Origin: CAVVEC01 sp963747105
Lineage (GTDB): Bacteria > Acidobacteriota > Terriglobia > Terriglobales > Acidobacteriaceae
Direction: 5' to 3'
NCBI GenBank assembly: GCA_963747105.1
Contig: CAVVEC010000008.1
Coordinates: 124,001-188,000, forward strand
Length of the DNA stretch: 64,000 nucleotides
The position numbers and the translations under genes were made by a program. The stretch's first letter is position 1; each line of letters opens with the position of its first letter. Of the stretch, positions 45,523-56,217 are shown one piece after another. The notes under the pieces are model-generated. The model was not told where the DNA came from. It made no database searches and saw only the letters and a program-made list of their open reading frames with translations.

Positions 45523-46844
45523 ATGTTGTTCCTGAAATACTTGCTGATGTGGGGCGGCATCGGAATGATGGCGGTGGCCGCGGGAATTCTGGGCTATGAC
45601 CTTTATCTCGAGATGCGATACCGGGGAGCGGTTGCGGCGGCCGGTCCGGGGCCGTTGCCGGCAGTTCCGCAGGTGCGCTGGCGGAGCGCGGTCGCGCTGG
45701 CGCTGCTGGCTTGGGGGCCGATCCTGTTGGCGCTGGGCATTATCGTGGTGCCCAGCGGGATGGCGGGGGTTCGGGTAAGCCAGACCAGCGGCACGCTGCC
45801 TGGGACGCTTTATCCGGGGGCGCACTTTGTGACGCCGCTGGCGGAAAACGTCGCGCTCTTCGACACTCGTGACGAGTTGTTCACCACTGGCGAACTCGAA
45901 GATGGAAAAGCTGAATTGAAAACCAGCCGCAAGGCTGAACCGCTCAACGTGCAGGCGAAGGAAGGGCTGACGATGGGCTTGGCGATCACCGTGCGCTACC
46001 GGCTCGATCCCCGGCGACTGGACTACATTCAGAGCAACTTGCCGCAACCGGTGGAAAAAGAAATTGTCCCGTCGGTGGTGGCGAGCGCCTGGCGCGAACT
46101 TGTGCCGAACTACACGGTGCGCGATGTATTTGCCACGAAGCGCGAAGAAGTTCGCAAGCGCGCCTCTGACGTCATCACGCAGAAGCTGGCTACGGACGGA
46201 ATTATCGTAAAAGAGGTCATGCTGCGCGATATCCAGTTGCCTCCGGAGTACGCGAAAGGGCTGGAAAGTCTGTTGCTGAAGGAGCAAGAGAACGATCAGA
46301 TGGGCGTGGAAACCGAAATCCAGGCTAAGCAGGTGAGAATTGCGGAACTCGAAGCAGAAGCGACGAAAGCGCAGCAGGTAAAACAGGCGGAGGGGGAGGC
46401 GCCGTGCGAGTGCTGCAGGCCAAAGGCGAAGCTGATGCCATGCAGTACACCTTGCCTCTGAAACAGAAGCAGATTGAGCAATCGAAGCTGGAAGCGGAAG
46501 CTCGCAAGGAAACCACGGTGAAGAATGCGGAAGCCCAGGCCGAGGCCAAGGTGATCGACAGCAAAGCGGAGATGGAGCGGCGAAAGTTGCTGGCTCAGGC
46601 CGAAGCCGACCGCATCCGCGTGACTGCCGCGGCGGATGCTGAACGAATGCAGAGCGAAGGCGCGATCCTGAAACAGAATCCGCTGCTGATTAATAAGATC
46701 GTGGCGGAACGGCTCTCCGACAAGCTGCAAATCATGATGGTGCCGGCGGACGGGAAGTTTTTCTTTGCCAATGACGTCCTGCGCAGCATGAACGTGTCGA
46801 ACCACGCCAGTCAGGCGGAAGAACCGGAGAATGAACCAAAATGA
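45523..46844 (+). CDS. SPFH/band-7 (stomatin/prohibitin-like) membrane protein, one frame change
   Basis: About 440 residues. Two N-terminal membrane segments (MLFLKYLLMWGGIGMMAVAA and VALALLAWGPILLALGIIVV) precede the SPFH domain (GVRVSQTSGTLPGTLYPGAH to LPPEYAKGLESLLLKEQEND), then a coiled-coil-rich part. The frame changes near 46392 at a GGAGGGGGAGG run; the continuation (VLQAKGEADAM onward, to 46844) is the expected flotillin-like repeat region. Such proteins organise membrane microdomains or protease complexes. It is followed by an exported protein and a substrate-binding protein. Confidence 0.83.
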
Positions 46845-47001
46845 GGCTTGCGTAGCGCCGCCGTCCTACAGGAGGCTCCTTCGGCTTGCCTCAGGGCGGC
46901 GGGGAAGACGCCACCCGGCGGCGCTCGGTGTCTACAACCAGTACAGGGGCTATATGCCGAGTACGACTTACAATGCGGCTTATACTTTGCGCGTTCTGAA
47001 T

Positions 47002-48223
47002 ATGCTCGTTCCCCGGTCACGTTTTTGGCGCGCCGCCTGCTTGGTGCTGTTGATGACGCTGCTCGCGCCAGCGTCCGTGGCAAGCAGTTGGCGCGCGCCG
47101 GTCGAGCAACTGGCGCGAAAGATCGCGGTGGCCACGGGACCGGGCGCGGTTGCGATGAATGTGGCGAACCGCTCGTCTCTCAGCAATAGCGAAGTCGAGC
47201 AAGTTCGCCGCGACGTTCTCAGCGAGCTTGGAGCTCTGGGCGTGCATTTTGTAAATCCAGATCAGGCGGCAGCCACGGTGCAAGTTTCGCTCTCCGAAAA
47301 TTTGCGGGACTATGTGTGGGTCGCGGAGATTCATCAGGGCGCCAATCAATCTTCCGTGGTCATGGTTACCGCGCCACGATCGGAAACGGCGGTGGCCGAC
47401 CGACCGCCCACAGGGCTGACGATTCACAAGGCGCTGCTTTGGACGGATGAAAATCGCATCCTCGACGTTGCGATGGTAAGTGCAAATCCGCAGCACATGA
47501 TTCTTCTCGAACCCGCGAGCATCTTGCTTTACCGGCTTCAAGACAGCCGCTGGCAGCAGGAACAAGAACTTCCCATTACTCACTTGCGTCCCTGGCCACG
47601 CGATCTGCGGGGCCGATTGGTACTGAGGAAGGATCACCTGTTCGACGCCTACCTGCCGGGGATCTTTTGTCGCAGCACCGCGACCGCGCCGCTTGCTGTT
47701 AACTGCTATGAGAGCGACGATCCTTGGCCGTTAGCGACAGAATCGTCCGGCTTGAGCGCGTTCTTTGCTCCCACGAGGAATTTCTTTACCGGCGCACTTT
47801 CGCCCGGAATCGACAAAGAACCGACTGCTCCGGCCTTTTATTCAGCCGCGGCGCTACCGCGAAGCAAATACACGCTCTGGCTCTTTACCGCCGTGGATGG
47901 TCGAGTCCACTTGCTGGATGGCGTCTCGGACCAATCTGCCGGAAAACTGGGCTGGGGCAGCGATATCGCCAGCGTGAAAAGCGGATGCGGTCTGGGATGG
48001 CAAATTCTAGTCGCCGGAAATGGCGATGGCATGAGCGACACGGTGCGGGCATTCGAGATCGCGGATCGCGAGCCGGCGGCGGCAAGCCAGCCGGGCAGAG
48101 TTTGCCGGCAACATCACGGCACTTTGGACGGAATCAGACGCAACCAGCGTGATCGCGATCTCGCAGAATTCGGAAACGGGGAGATATGAGGCTTACCGGC
48201 TTTCCATTACTTGTGGCATGTAG
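47002..48223 (+). CDS. Exported protein of unknown function (one frame change near its end)
   Basis: About 407 residues. From ATG 47002 a signal-like start (MLVPRSRFWRAACLVLLMTL, ending ASVASS) is followed by a mixed alpha/beta region and later beta-propeller-like repeats (YTLWLFTAVDGRVHLLDGVS, then IASVKSGCGLGWQILVAGNG). Near 48098 the frame shifts: EFAGNITALWTESDATSVIA continues to a stop at 48221-48223, which overlaps the next gene start (48186). The alternate end in the original frame is just translated antisense-like sequence. Function unknown. Confidence 0.6.
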
Positions 48224-49569
48224 TCTGCTTGCGGCTACCGCTGCCAGCGCTGCCACTCGCCCGCGTTACGGCGGAACTTTGCACGTAACCATGCGAGCCG
48301 CGCCCGCTTCTCTCGACCCCGCGGATCCCAATCAGCCCGACTGGGCTGGGTCCCGCAACTTGTTTGGTCTGATTTTTGACACCTTGGTCTCCCTGGACGA
48401 GCAGGGCCGGCCGAAACCGGCGCTGGCAAATTCCTGGCAGGCCGAGCCCGGCTACCAACGCTGGCAATTGTTCTTGCGGCGCGGGATCACTTTCAACGAT
48501 GGAACGCCACTGACGGCGGATGCTGCAGCCGCTTCCCTGCGCGCCGTGAACCCAACCTGGAAAGTATTTCCCGCCGGGGATGCAGTTACGATCGAGCGTG
48601 ATTCCCCAGCCCCGGACCTTCCGGCCGAATTGGCTTTGCCTCGCAACAGCATCGTGAAGCGGGAGAGTGGGAAAATCGTGGGCACGGGCCCGTTTGCGGT
48701 TGCCCAGTGGGACGCAGCGAAGAAACTTGCCCTGGTGGCGCGCGACGATTATTGGGGCGGACGCGCCGTTTCCGGATTCCGTCGAAATTGAAATAGGGAA
48801 AAGTTTCCGCGACCAAATGATCTCTTTCGATCTGGGTAAGGCACAGGTGATCGAGGTGGCGCCAGAGCAAGCGCATCGAGCGTCGGCAGAAGGCTGGCGG
48901 GTAGAGCGTTCGGCTCCGATGGAACTGATGGCGCTCGTCTTCAGTCACGATCCACAATCGCCCGCAGATGGACGACAGCGACAGGTTCTGGCGCTGAGTA
49001 TTGATCGCGAGCTGCTGAATAATGTCGTGCTGCAAGGCAGCGGCGAGCCTGCCGGCGGACTGCTGCCGAACTGGCTGACCGGGTACGAATTTGCTTTCCC
49101 GGCGAGTGCGAACCTGGCACTTGCCCAACAGGAACGCGCGGAGGTGCAACAGGCAACCTTGTGGAGTCTTGGCTTCGATGCCAGTGATCCTGTGCAGCGG
49201 TTGCTGGCCGAGCGAATCGCGCTGAGCGCACGCGATGCCGGACTTCGGCTGCAGCTTGCCAACGGAAACGCCGCAGATGTGCGGCTGGTCCGGGTTCCGT
49301 TGGCTTCGCTCGACGCTCGCGTTGCTCTTGAGGAGCTGGCAGCGGCGTTGGGACTTCCGCCGCCCAAGTTCGGCGGCAATTCCGTTGCCGGCAATTCCGT
49401 GGACGATCTTTACGCCGCAGAAAATACCTTGCTGCAATCGCAGCGCGTCATTCCTTTGCTGCATCTGCGGACGGCCTGCGGCGTGTCGGCGACGGTGAGG
49501 AATTGGAGTGAAATCCGCGATGGCAGGTGGCGCTTGCCGGATGTCTGGCTCGCCGCGGAGAAACCATGA
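48186..49569 (+). CDS. Peptide/nickel-type ABC substrate-binding protein (family 5), one frame change
   Basis: About 460 residues. A signal peptide (MRLTGFPLLVACSLLAATAA) precedes the family-5 start RPRYGGTLHVTMRAAPASLD (P-x-Y-G-G-T-L). FNDGTPLTADAAAASLRAV is the DGxPxTAxDV-like motif. Near 48765 (GGACGCGCCGTTTCC) the frame shifts from YWGGRA to PFPDSVEIEIGKSFRDQ, and the rest is continuous. No permease or ATPase genes are nearby, so it may be a sensor-linked binding protein for the adjacent histidine kinase. It overlaps the kinase start by four bases. Confidence 0.82.
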
Positions 49570-51392
49570 GTCTCCGGCGCAAGCTTCTAATCGTATTTGC
49601 GCTGACCGTATTCTTGTCTGTGGCAGCGGTCGCCTGGATCATCTCTTCGCTTACCCGTCGCGCTTTTGAAAAGGCCAACGAGGAGCGCACGTCGGCTCTG
49701 GTGGCGCAATTCCGGCGGGAGTTCGATCGGCGGGGCGCGGAAGTCGCACAGCATGTGGAGACCAGCGCATCGAGCGAAGCGGCCACGCACATGGCTCTCG
49801 CACTGAGCCACGGTGCGCCAGACTACGGCGCCTATCTGAACGAAGCAAAGGCGCTGGCAGAAAGTCAGCAACTCGACTTTCTTGAATTCGTGGACAGCCA
49901 GGGCACCATCATTTCGTCCGCGCAATGGCCGGCGAAATTCGGCTACAAGGAAGCTTCCTTGCCCACAGGAACCTTTCCCGAACAGGCCTTCCTGCGGCAG
50001 GAAGAGCTGCCGGACGGAGCAGCCTTGGGTTTGTGTGCGATCAGAACAGTGAGCGTGGGAGATAAGCCGCTGTTCGTGGTAGGAGGTCGGCGGCTGGACA
50101 AGAATTTCCTCGCTGGCCTCGAACTCCCAGCCGGCATGCGAGCCATGTTTTACCAGAATCTCACATCGCAGTTTGCTCCCGAACTCTTGATCGATTCTAC
50201 CGGTCCAGTAAAACAGGCAGTTCAGATTGCGCCGTTGATCCAGCAGGTCCAGCAACAGCGGCAGGAGATCACAAACCTGGTTCACTGGTCCTCGAACCCG
50301 GCCGATGACGAAACTATTGATGCGATTCCGCTGACTGGGCGGGATGGTCAGCTTCTGGGAATACTCCTGGTGGGGAACTCCCGCCGGCCTTACGTTGAGC
50401 TGCGCCAGCGCATCCGCTCCGCCGCCTTGTTGTCCGGAAGCGCAGGCGTGTTGTTGGCAATTCTGCTCGGCAACTGGGCAGCCGCCCGCGTTACTCGCCC
50501 CGTGGAACAACTCGCGCAAGCCGCGCGGGAAGTGGCTTCTGGCAACTTGAATGCGCAGGTCGCGGTCACTTCCTCGGACGAGTTGGGCGAGTTAGCCGAC
50601 TCCTTCAACCGTATGACTCGCGAACTGCTGGAACAACGAGAGCATTTGCTGCAGGCGGAACGAGTGGCGGCTTGGCGCGAACTGGCCCGGCGCCTGGCGC
50701 ATGAGCTGAAAAATCCTCTGTTCCCGCTGCAGTTGACGGTCGAGAACCTGCTGCGAGCCCGCCAGCAGAGCCCGGAGCAATTCGACGAGATCTTCAAGGA
50801 AAGCTCATCCACGCTGCTCGCCGAGATTGCGAATCTCAAAATCATCATCTCGCGTTTCAGCGAGTTCTCCAAGATGCCTCAGCCGCAGTTCCAGGCGGTA
50901 CAACTGAATGACGTGGTGCAGAATGTGGCTCGGCTGTTTCAGGTGCAATTGCGCGCGCCGGAGCGCGTCCCGATCGAATGTAAACTGGAACTTGCCGAAC
51001 CGATGGAGCCGGTTGCCGCCGATGCGGAACTTTTGCACCGTGCGCTCTCAAACCTGATGTTGAATGCGATGGATGCCATGCCCCAGGGTGGAACACTCAC
51101 ATTACGCACGCGCCAGGAGGGCGATCGTGCTTACGTTGAGATTTCGGACACTGGAATCGGGCTTACGCCAGAGGAGTGCGAACGTATCTTCGCTCCTTAT
51201 TATACGAGTAAGGCGCATGGCACTGGCCTCGGGCTCGCCATCGTTCAGTCGGTGATCAGCGATCATGGTGGCAGAATCAATGTTCGAAGCGAACCCGGGC
51301 ATGGAACAACATTCGTAATTGAATTGCCGGGCAATGCCGACAAGCTGCGAGCCGCTGATCCGGCTCGGAGCCCATTTCGCGCTGCAACGTGA
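49566..51392 (+). CDS. Membrane sensor histidine kinase (NtrY-like)
   Basis: About 608 residues. A transmembrane helix (RKLLIVFALTVFLSVAAVAW), a periplasmic sensor part of about 250 residues, a second helix (AALLSGSAGVLLAILLGNWA), a HAMP domain (ARVTRPVEQLAQAAREVASG), the H box (RRLAHELKNPLFPLQLTVEN) and the HATPase domain (N box LSNLMLNAMDAMP, G1 ISDTGIGLTPEE, G2 HGTGLGLAIV). It autophosphorylates and passes phosphate to the NtrC-type regulator that follows 9 bases later. The sensor ligand is unknown; the preceding binding protein is a candidate partner. Confidence 0.92.
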   Translation: MSLRRKLLIVFALTVFLSVAAVAWIISSLTRRAFEKANEERTSALVAQFRREFDRRGAEVAQHVETSASSEAATHMALALSHGAPDYGAYLNEAKALAESQQLDFLEFVDSQGTIISSAQWPAKFGYKEASLPTGTFPEQAFLRQEELPDGAALGLCAIRTVSVGDKPLFVVGGRRLDKNFLAGLELPAGMRAMFYQNLTSQFAPELLIDSTGPVKQAVQIAPLIQQVQQQRQEITNLVHWSSNPADDETIDAIPLTGRDGQLLGILLVGNSRRPYVELRQRIRSAALLSGSAGVLLAILLGNWAAARVTRPVEQLAQAAREVASGNLNAQVAVTSSDELGELADSFNRMTRELLEQREHLLQAERVAAWRELARRLAHELKNPLFPLQLTVENLLRARQQSPEQFDEIFKESSSTLLAEIANLKIIISRFSEFSKMPQPQFQAVQLNDVVQNVARLFQVQLRAPERVPIECKLELAEPMEPVAADAELLHRALSNLMLNAMDAMPQGGTLTLRTRQEGDRAYVEISDTGIGLTPEECERIFAPYYTSKAHGTGLGLAIVQSVISDHGGRINVRSEPGHGTTFVIELPGNADKLRAADPARSPFRAAT

Positions 51393-51401
51393 GGAGCAAT
51401 T

Positions 51402-52796
51402 TTGGCGCCGCAGAAAGCAAACCTCCTGATCGTGGACGACGAGCCTAACACGCTGGCGTCGCTCGCACGCGCGTTTCGCCTGGCGGGCCATGAGGCCACA
51501 GTGTGTGACAACGCGGTCAAAGCACTCGAACTGGCCAAGGCTCAAAACTTCGACCTCATCTTTTCCGACGTCGTCATGCCCGGCAAGGATGGGCTTTCTC
51601 TCCTGGAAGATCTCCGGGCGCAGGGGATTACGGTTCCAGTGGTCATGATGTCGGGCCAGGCGCACATCGAAATGGCCGTGCGAGCCACACGGCTTGGCGC
51701 ACTCGACTTCCTGGAAAAACCGATCTCCTCGGAAAAACTGTTGCTCACGGTGGAAAACGCGCTCAAGCTGCAGCGCCTGGAATCAGAGAACCGCCAGCTT
51801 CGGCAGCGCCTGGGCAAACACGAGATCATCTGGACCGGGGAAGTCATGCGGAAAATCATGACCCAGGTAGAACGCGTGGCCGCCAGCGAGTCCCGCGTCT
51901 GTATCCTGGGGGAAACCGGCACCGGAAAAGAACTGGTCGCCCGCACCCTGCATGAACGGAGTCCGCGCGCGTCGGGCCCGTTCATCACTCTGAACTGTGC
52001 CGCAGTTCCGGCTGAACTGATCGAATCCGAACTGTTCGGGCATGAGAAAGGTTCTTTCACCGGCGCCGCCGGGCGTCACGTGGGAAAGTTCGAACAAGCC
52101 GAACACGGCACAATTTTTCTGGACGAAATCGGAGACATGCCCTTGCCCATGCAAGCCAAACTGTTGCGGGTGCTTGAGGAAGGCGAAGTCGAACGCATCG
52201 GCGGCGACAAGCCAATTCCCGTAGACGTGCGCGTGTTGGTCGCCACCCACCGCAACCTGGAGAGTCTGGTGCGGGAGGGCAAGTTCCGTCAGGATCTGTT
52301 TCACCGCGTCTATGTATTTCCGCTGGCGCTGCCGCCTCTGCGCGAACGTCGCGAAGATATTCCAGCGCTCGTGGAACATTTCGTCGAGCAAGTTTGCGCC
52401 CAGAATAATTGGAAGCCGATCGCCTTCACTCCGGAAGCCATCGAGGCGCTGACCGTTTATCTTTGGCCCGGCAACGTGCGTGAACTGCGCAATGTGGTGG
52501 AGCGCCTCATGTTGTTGGCGACGGAAGAACGGGTGACCCTTGAAACCGTACGCTCTGCCTTGCCTGCTGCTCGGGACCTTACTCCCGCACTGGGAATTGG
52601 CTCAGGACCGCTGGCCGATCGCGTGCAGAACTTCGAGCGCGAGACTATTCTTGGGGAACTCAAGCGCAGTAACTACCACATGACTAACGCCGCCAAGGCG
52701 TTGGGGCTGGAGCGCAGTCATCTCTACAAGAAAGCGGAGCAACTGGGGATCGACATCCAAAAGCACCGTCGCGAAGAAGAGTCGGATGCTGGTTGA
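51402..52796 (+). CDS. NtrC-type sigma-54 response regulator
   Basis: 464 residues. The receiver domain has VDDEPN and the phospho-site IFSDVVMPGKDG. The AAA+ domain has Walker A LGETGTGKE, the sigma-54 loop GSFTGA, Walker B TIFLDEIGDMP, and the sensor/arginine part WPGNVRELRNVVERL. A Fis-type HTH ends the protein (AAKALGLERSHLYKKAEQLG). It starts at TTG 51402 with GAGG upstream. It needs RpoN to activate transcription. Its partner is the kinase just upstream. Confidence 0.93.
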   Translation: MAPQKANLLIVDDEPNTLASLARAFRLAGHEATVCDNAVKALELAKAQNFDLIFSDVVMPGKDGLSLLEDLRAQGITVPVVMMSGQAHIEMAVRATRLGALDFLEKPISSEKLLLTVENALKLQRLESENRQLRQRLGKHEIIWTGEVMRKIMTQVERVAASESRVCILGETGTGKELVARTLHERSPRASGPFITLNCAAVPAELIESELFGHEKGSFTGAAGRHVGKFEQAEHGTIFLDEIGDMPLPMQAKLLRVLEEGEVERIGGDKPIPVDVRVLVATHRNLESLVREGKFRQDLFHRVYVFPLALPPLRERREDIPALVEHFVEQVCAQNNWKPIAFTPEAIEALTVYLWPGNVRELRNVVERLMLLATEERVTLETVRSALPAARDLTPALGIGSGPLADRVQNFERETILGELKRSNYHMTNAAKALGLERSHLYKKAEQLGIDIQKHRREEESDAG

Positions 52797-52808
52797 ACAC
52801 CCAGCCAC

Positions 52809-53240
52809 TCAGTTGCGGGTCAATTCGCCTTCTTGTTGGCCAGCTATCGTAACGAGTCGCACAACGCCCTCGTTGTCCTCGAAAACCAAACCAGTCCCTT
52901 GAGAGTTCACGACCGCGGTCACGAGATGACCATAAGACTTAGGCAGCCCCCCGTGAGTCGGGGTCTGGTCATAGCGTACGAGTTCTCCTTCTTTCATTCC
53001 GGTCATACTGACAAAACGAATTGTGCCCTCGCTATCCTCGAAAACCAGGCCGGTTCCGATATTGTCCGCGATCGCCGCAACCAAACGACCATAGGACTTC
53101 GGCACCTTGCCGTGAGTCGGCGGCGCATGTTCCCCGCCCTGATTTCCTGCCGCGTATCCACCCATCGTTTGAGTTCGCGCCGAATATCCGGCCACAAACA
53201 AGAACACGCTACCCAGGACCAGCAATATCCTCTTTCGCAT
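52809..53240 (-). CDS. Secreted protein with two identical-type repeats
   Basis: 143 residues with a signal peptide (MRKRILLVLGSVFLFVAGYS). The mature part is two copies of about 50 residues: PTHGKVPKSYGRLVAAIADN / PTHGGLPKSYGHLVTAVVNS, then GTGLVFEDxEGxxRxV and ending EGEL. Small beta-type modules are likely. Function unknown. It is convergent with the sigma-54 regulator gene. Confidence 0.65.
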   Translation of the reverse strand: MRKRILLVLGSVFLFVAGYSARTQTMGGYAAGNQGGEHAPPTHGKVPKSYGRLVAAIADNIGTGLVFEDSEGTIRFVSMTGMKEGELVRYDQTPTHGGLPKSYGHLVTAVVNSQGTGLVFEDNEGVVRLVTIAGQQEGELTRN

Positions 53241-53397
53241 CTGTCACACCTTTCTTTGTCTGAGCTTTTAGCCGGAATGGCTTATTAGAGTCTACTTCGG
53301 ATCAAACCGAGGTGAAATGAGAATATCTTTGCGTCACCCACGTCTCGCAAAAGCTGCGAGACTTGGGCACCCGGCACGAAGCGGTAACTCCTCGTGT

Positions 53398-54978
53398 TTA
53401 TTTTGGCAAGACCAGGATCTTGTGCATCATGCCAAGGTCCTCGTGCAGCAGAATGTGGCAATGAAACACGAAGGTACCGGCAATCGTGGGATCGCGGAAA
53501 TCCATGCGCACCTTCACACTGTGGAAAGGACCCTTGCCATCCCAATAGGGAATCTCAATGGTGTCGCGGAGATCCTGATGTTCGACCGGTTTCCCGTCCA
53601 CCTCCAACATCATGAAGTGGATCTGGTGTATGTGAAAGTCGTGCGTTTCTAAGGCCCGGTTCTCAATCGTCCAGTCTTCCACCGCGCCGACGTGCGTCAC
53701 AATCACCGGCTTCTCGTTGGCTTCGAAAACCTTGGGCTTCTGTCCATCCACGGTGATGTAGAACTCGATCGGCCCGCCGGTTCCGCCGAATTTCTCCGAG
53801 AAATAGAGCTTGCGCTCTTTCGTTGGCTTCTGCGAAGCAATGCCGGCGAAGCGAAGCTGGTCCATCGAGCCGGAGCCCGCATCTGTGGTGGGCATGATCA
53901 CCGCGTTTGGGTCGTTGTCCTTGCTGAGCTCGATCACGGCCAGGAGTTGGGCGGGGTCAGGGTTGCCAGTGATGCCGGTGTCATAAGCATCATTCAGGAA
54001 CTCCGCCTGCGCTCCCTCCGGTGGAGCCTCGACGATAAATTCGGCCCGCCCGGCGGGAGGCACCAGAATGTTCTCCACGAACCTGGGCTTGGCTAGAGGA
54101 TAGCCATCGAGAGCGATTAATTGCAGTTTCTGCGGCTTGCCGTTGTAATTCACGTGGATCGGCATGAAATCCTGCAGGGTGGAATTGGACAGCCGCCAGA
54201 ACTCCCTCTGTTTGGGTTTCATCTTGATGATGGGCGAAGGGAACGTGGGATACGCGGCTACCTGGTAGTTTATGGTGTACTGAAAGGACCCCGGAATCCA
54301 AGGCACCAGAAACTGCTGGCGGATGACGAACACACGCTCCGGAAGCCCCGCGACCTCGGGCCGGAACCTTTCCATGCCTTGAACCACCAGCGCTCCCGCC
54401 GCCCCGCCATTCACCTGGAATTCAGTGAACCCGTGCGGATGAGGATGGTACCAATAGAGGCCGGGCGGCTGGTTCCGCGGCATCTGAATCCGGAACGGAA
54501 AAGCCGGTTTGTCGGGCTGAATTACAGTGGTGAGCACGTCATCCTGATGGCATACCGGTGGAACATTCAACCCGTGAAAATGGACATTGGTCGAGGATAG
54601 GGTCAAGTTTCCGGTGTCGCCGCAAACCTTGCCGGGCATCGCCATGGAATCCATCGCGTTCATATCGGAGTTGTCATCGAGGTGAATGCGGTTCTTGACG
54701 TCCAAAGCCAGCTTATCGCCCTGATTCAGGCGCAAGGTCGGAGACTCCACCTCGCCAGCCGCCGTGTTGTAGCCATAGCAATAGTGGGTGTAGCCGAATT
54801 CATCCACCGAGTGTCGCATGGTCAACTCGGCGGCAAGAGTGCCGTTAGTGCTGTTGAGACTCAGCGCGTCATGAATGACGCTACCGGGACTGGGCCGCGT
54901 GGGACACTGAGCCGCCGCGCTCAGGAAGGCCGCACCATATAGGAGAATCAGGAGCAGTGATTTCGAAACCGTTCGCAT
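53398..54978 (-). CDS. Multicopper oxidase (laccase/CotA-like)
   Basis: About 526 residues with a signal peptide (MRTVSKSLLLILLYGAAFLS) and GGAG before ATG 54978. The four copper motifs are visible: NVHFHGLNVPP, YWYHPHPHG, HDFHIHQIHFM and GTFVFHCHILLHEDLGMM. The last contains the HCH of the type-1 site and an axial Met. It oxidises metals, phenols or bilirubin-like substrates with reduction of oxygen to water. The substrate is unknown. It is exported. A beta-propeller gene precedes it. Confidence 0.92.
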   Translation of the reverse strand: MRTVSKSLLLILLYGAAFLSAAAQCPTRPSPGSVIHDALSLNSTNGTLAAELTMRHSVDEFGYTHYCYGYNTAAGEVESPTLRLNQGDKLALDVKNRIHLDDNSDMNAMDSMAMPGKVCGDTGNLTLSSTNVHFHGLNVPPVCHQDDVLTTVIQPDKPAFPFRIQMPRNQPPGLYWYHPHPHGFTEFQVNGGAAGALVVQGMERFRPEVAGLPERVFVIRQQFLVPWIPGSFQYTINYQVAAYPTFPSPIIKMKPKQREFWRLSNSTLQDFMPIHVNYNGKPQKLQLIALDGYPLAKPRFVENILVPPAGRAEFIVEAPPEGAQAEFLNDAYDTGITGNPDPAQLLAVIELSKDNDPNAVIMPTTDAGSGSMDQLRFAGIASQKPTKERKLYFSEKFGGTGGPIEFYITVDGQKPKVFEANEKPVIVTHVGAVEDWTIENRALETHDFHIHQIHFMMLEVDGKPVEHQDLRDTIEIPYWDGKGPFHSVKVRMDFRDPTIAGTFVFHCHILLHEDLGMMHKILVLPK

Positions 54979-55053
54979 ACCGGACTCCTTTCTACAAGTC
55001 TCACCACGCATTCATGACCGTCAGTTGTCGTTATAGGAGTTCCTCCCTGTGCG

Positions 55054-56217
55054 CTAAAAAGGCCGCGGTGGATAAATCCCGATTGATAGCAGCCCCTGGC
55101 TGTTACTGTCGCTGACCGGGGAATAAGGCGCTTCTTTGAGGGTACATTTTCCACCGCTCACTTTTGCCTGCGCGATGCCGATCGAGGAAGGAGATCCATA
55201 CTCAGCTACATAAATCCGGCCCCCGGTGCCGGAGTTGGTTTGCGTGAGCAGCGTTCCCAGGTATGCCCACGAAGTGCCGAAGCCTTTCAGAGAAGGAGAT
55301 GTGCACCCAAGTGAGATTTTTCCTGTCGCCTTATCAAAGAAAGCAGCTTTAAGCGTGCCGCTTTGCGTGTTCGAAATATAGAGAAGACTCTCGTCTGGAC
55401 TGAGCAAGACCGTGCTGGCACTGAGCTCTGACCCCAAGTGGTAGATCACGGTCTTACTGAGCTTGCCGGAAGAGAGGTCAGAAACTTCGACAACGGTGGA
55501 TGTGGAGACGTCGCCGAAAATCGCATAATGACCATCCTTCGTGATATCAACCCCACCAGGATAATTCTGCCCGCGATAGCCGCTCGCATTCTGCTGATCG
55601 TTGTTCGAGACCGGCTCGCCTCCGGAGATGTCGAAAGATTGAATGGAACCATCGTCGTAGGTGACGACTAACAAGCTGCCGCTGATTGCCATGCCGTCCA
55701 CCGGTCCGCCTTGCAAACCGACAGTGTTGACATCAGCTACGAATTGCAGCTTGCAGCCCGACTGCACTTGAAAAGTCCCAATGTTGTTGGAAGCGGTGAA
55801 GCTGGCGTAGAGATAATTCTTGTTCATTGCCAGGCCGACGCCATAGATCCCGCCTTGATCGCCGCTCTTGCCGGTGAACACGCCGGTGAGACTTATCGTG
55901 GCCAGGTCGAACCCAGCGATCTCTCCAGACCCCGAGGAGGTGACAAAGACGCACTGTTCACTACCGTTCTGCAGCACGCTCACCTTCTTCGCGCCGAAAT
56001 ATCCGCCGGCGATCCCCACCGTGCCTCCGCGAACGGTCGTTTTCTCCTTCAGGTTGCCATTCGACTGGAGGTTATAGAAGGTCGCGGTATTCGGGAGTTT
56101 CCCGCTGATATCGTCATCGGTAAACACGTAATGGAGGGCAGGCTTGCGCGCCGCAAACGCACTCAAAACGCAAGCCGTGCATACGATGACCAGGAAAAGA
56201 GATCGGAGGGCACTCAT
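55054..56217 (-). CDS. Exported beta-propeller protein (lactonase-like)
   Basis: 387 residues, signal peptide (MSALRSLFLVIVCTACVLSA), then a lactonase-like beta-propeller. Repeats with a YVFTDDDISGKLPNTATFYN / ESLLYISNTQSGTLKAAFFD pattern run through the protein. The family includes 6-phosphogluconolactonase-like proteins, but no catalytic site is evident and many members are cell-surface binding proteins. It is divergent from no close gene and lies 76 bases upstream of the multicopper oxidase on the same strand. Confidence 0.72.
   Translation of the reverse strand: MSALRSLFLVIVCTACVLSAFAARKPALHYVFTDDDISGKLPNTATFYNLQSNGNLKEKTTVRGGTVGIAGGYFGAKKVSVLQNGSEQCVFVTSSGSGEIAGFDLATISLTGVFTGKSGDQGGIYGVGLAMNKNYLYASFTASNNIGTFQVQSGCKLQFVADVNTVGLQGGPVDGMAISGSLLVVTYDDGSIQSFDISGGEPVSNNDQQNASGYRGQNYPGGVDITKDGHYAIFGDVSTSTVVEVSDLSSGKLSKTVIYHLGSELSASTVLLSPDESLLYISNTQSGTLKAAFFDKATGKISLGCTSPSLKGFGTSWAYLGTLLTQTNSGTGGRIYVAEYGSPSSIGIAQAKVSGGKCTLKEAPYSPVSDSNSQGLLSIGIYPPRPF

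Noticed and set aside
46831..47001. 57-residue N-terminal extension of the exported protein
   Set aside because: The extension is encoded by GC-rich repeat-like DNA and overlaps the SPFH gene; the signal peptide starts at 47002.
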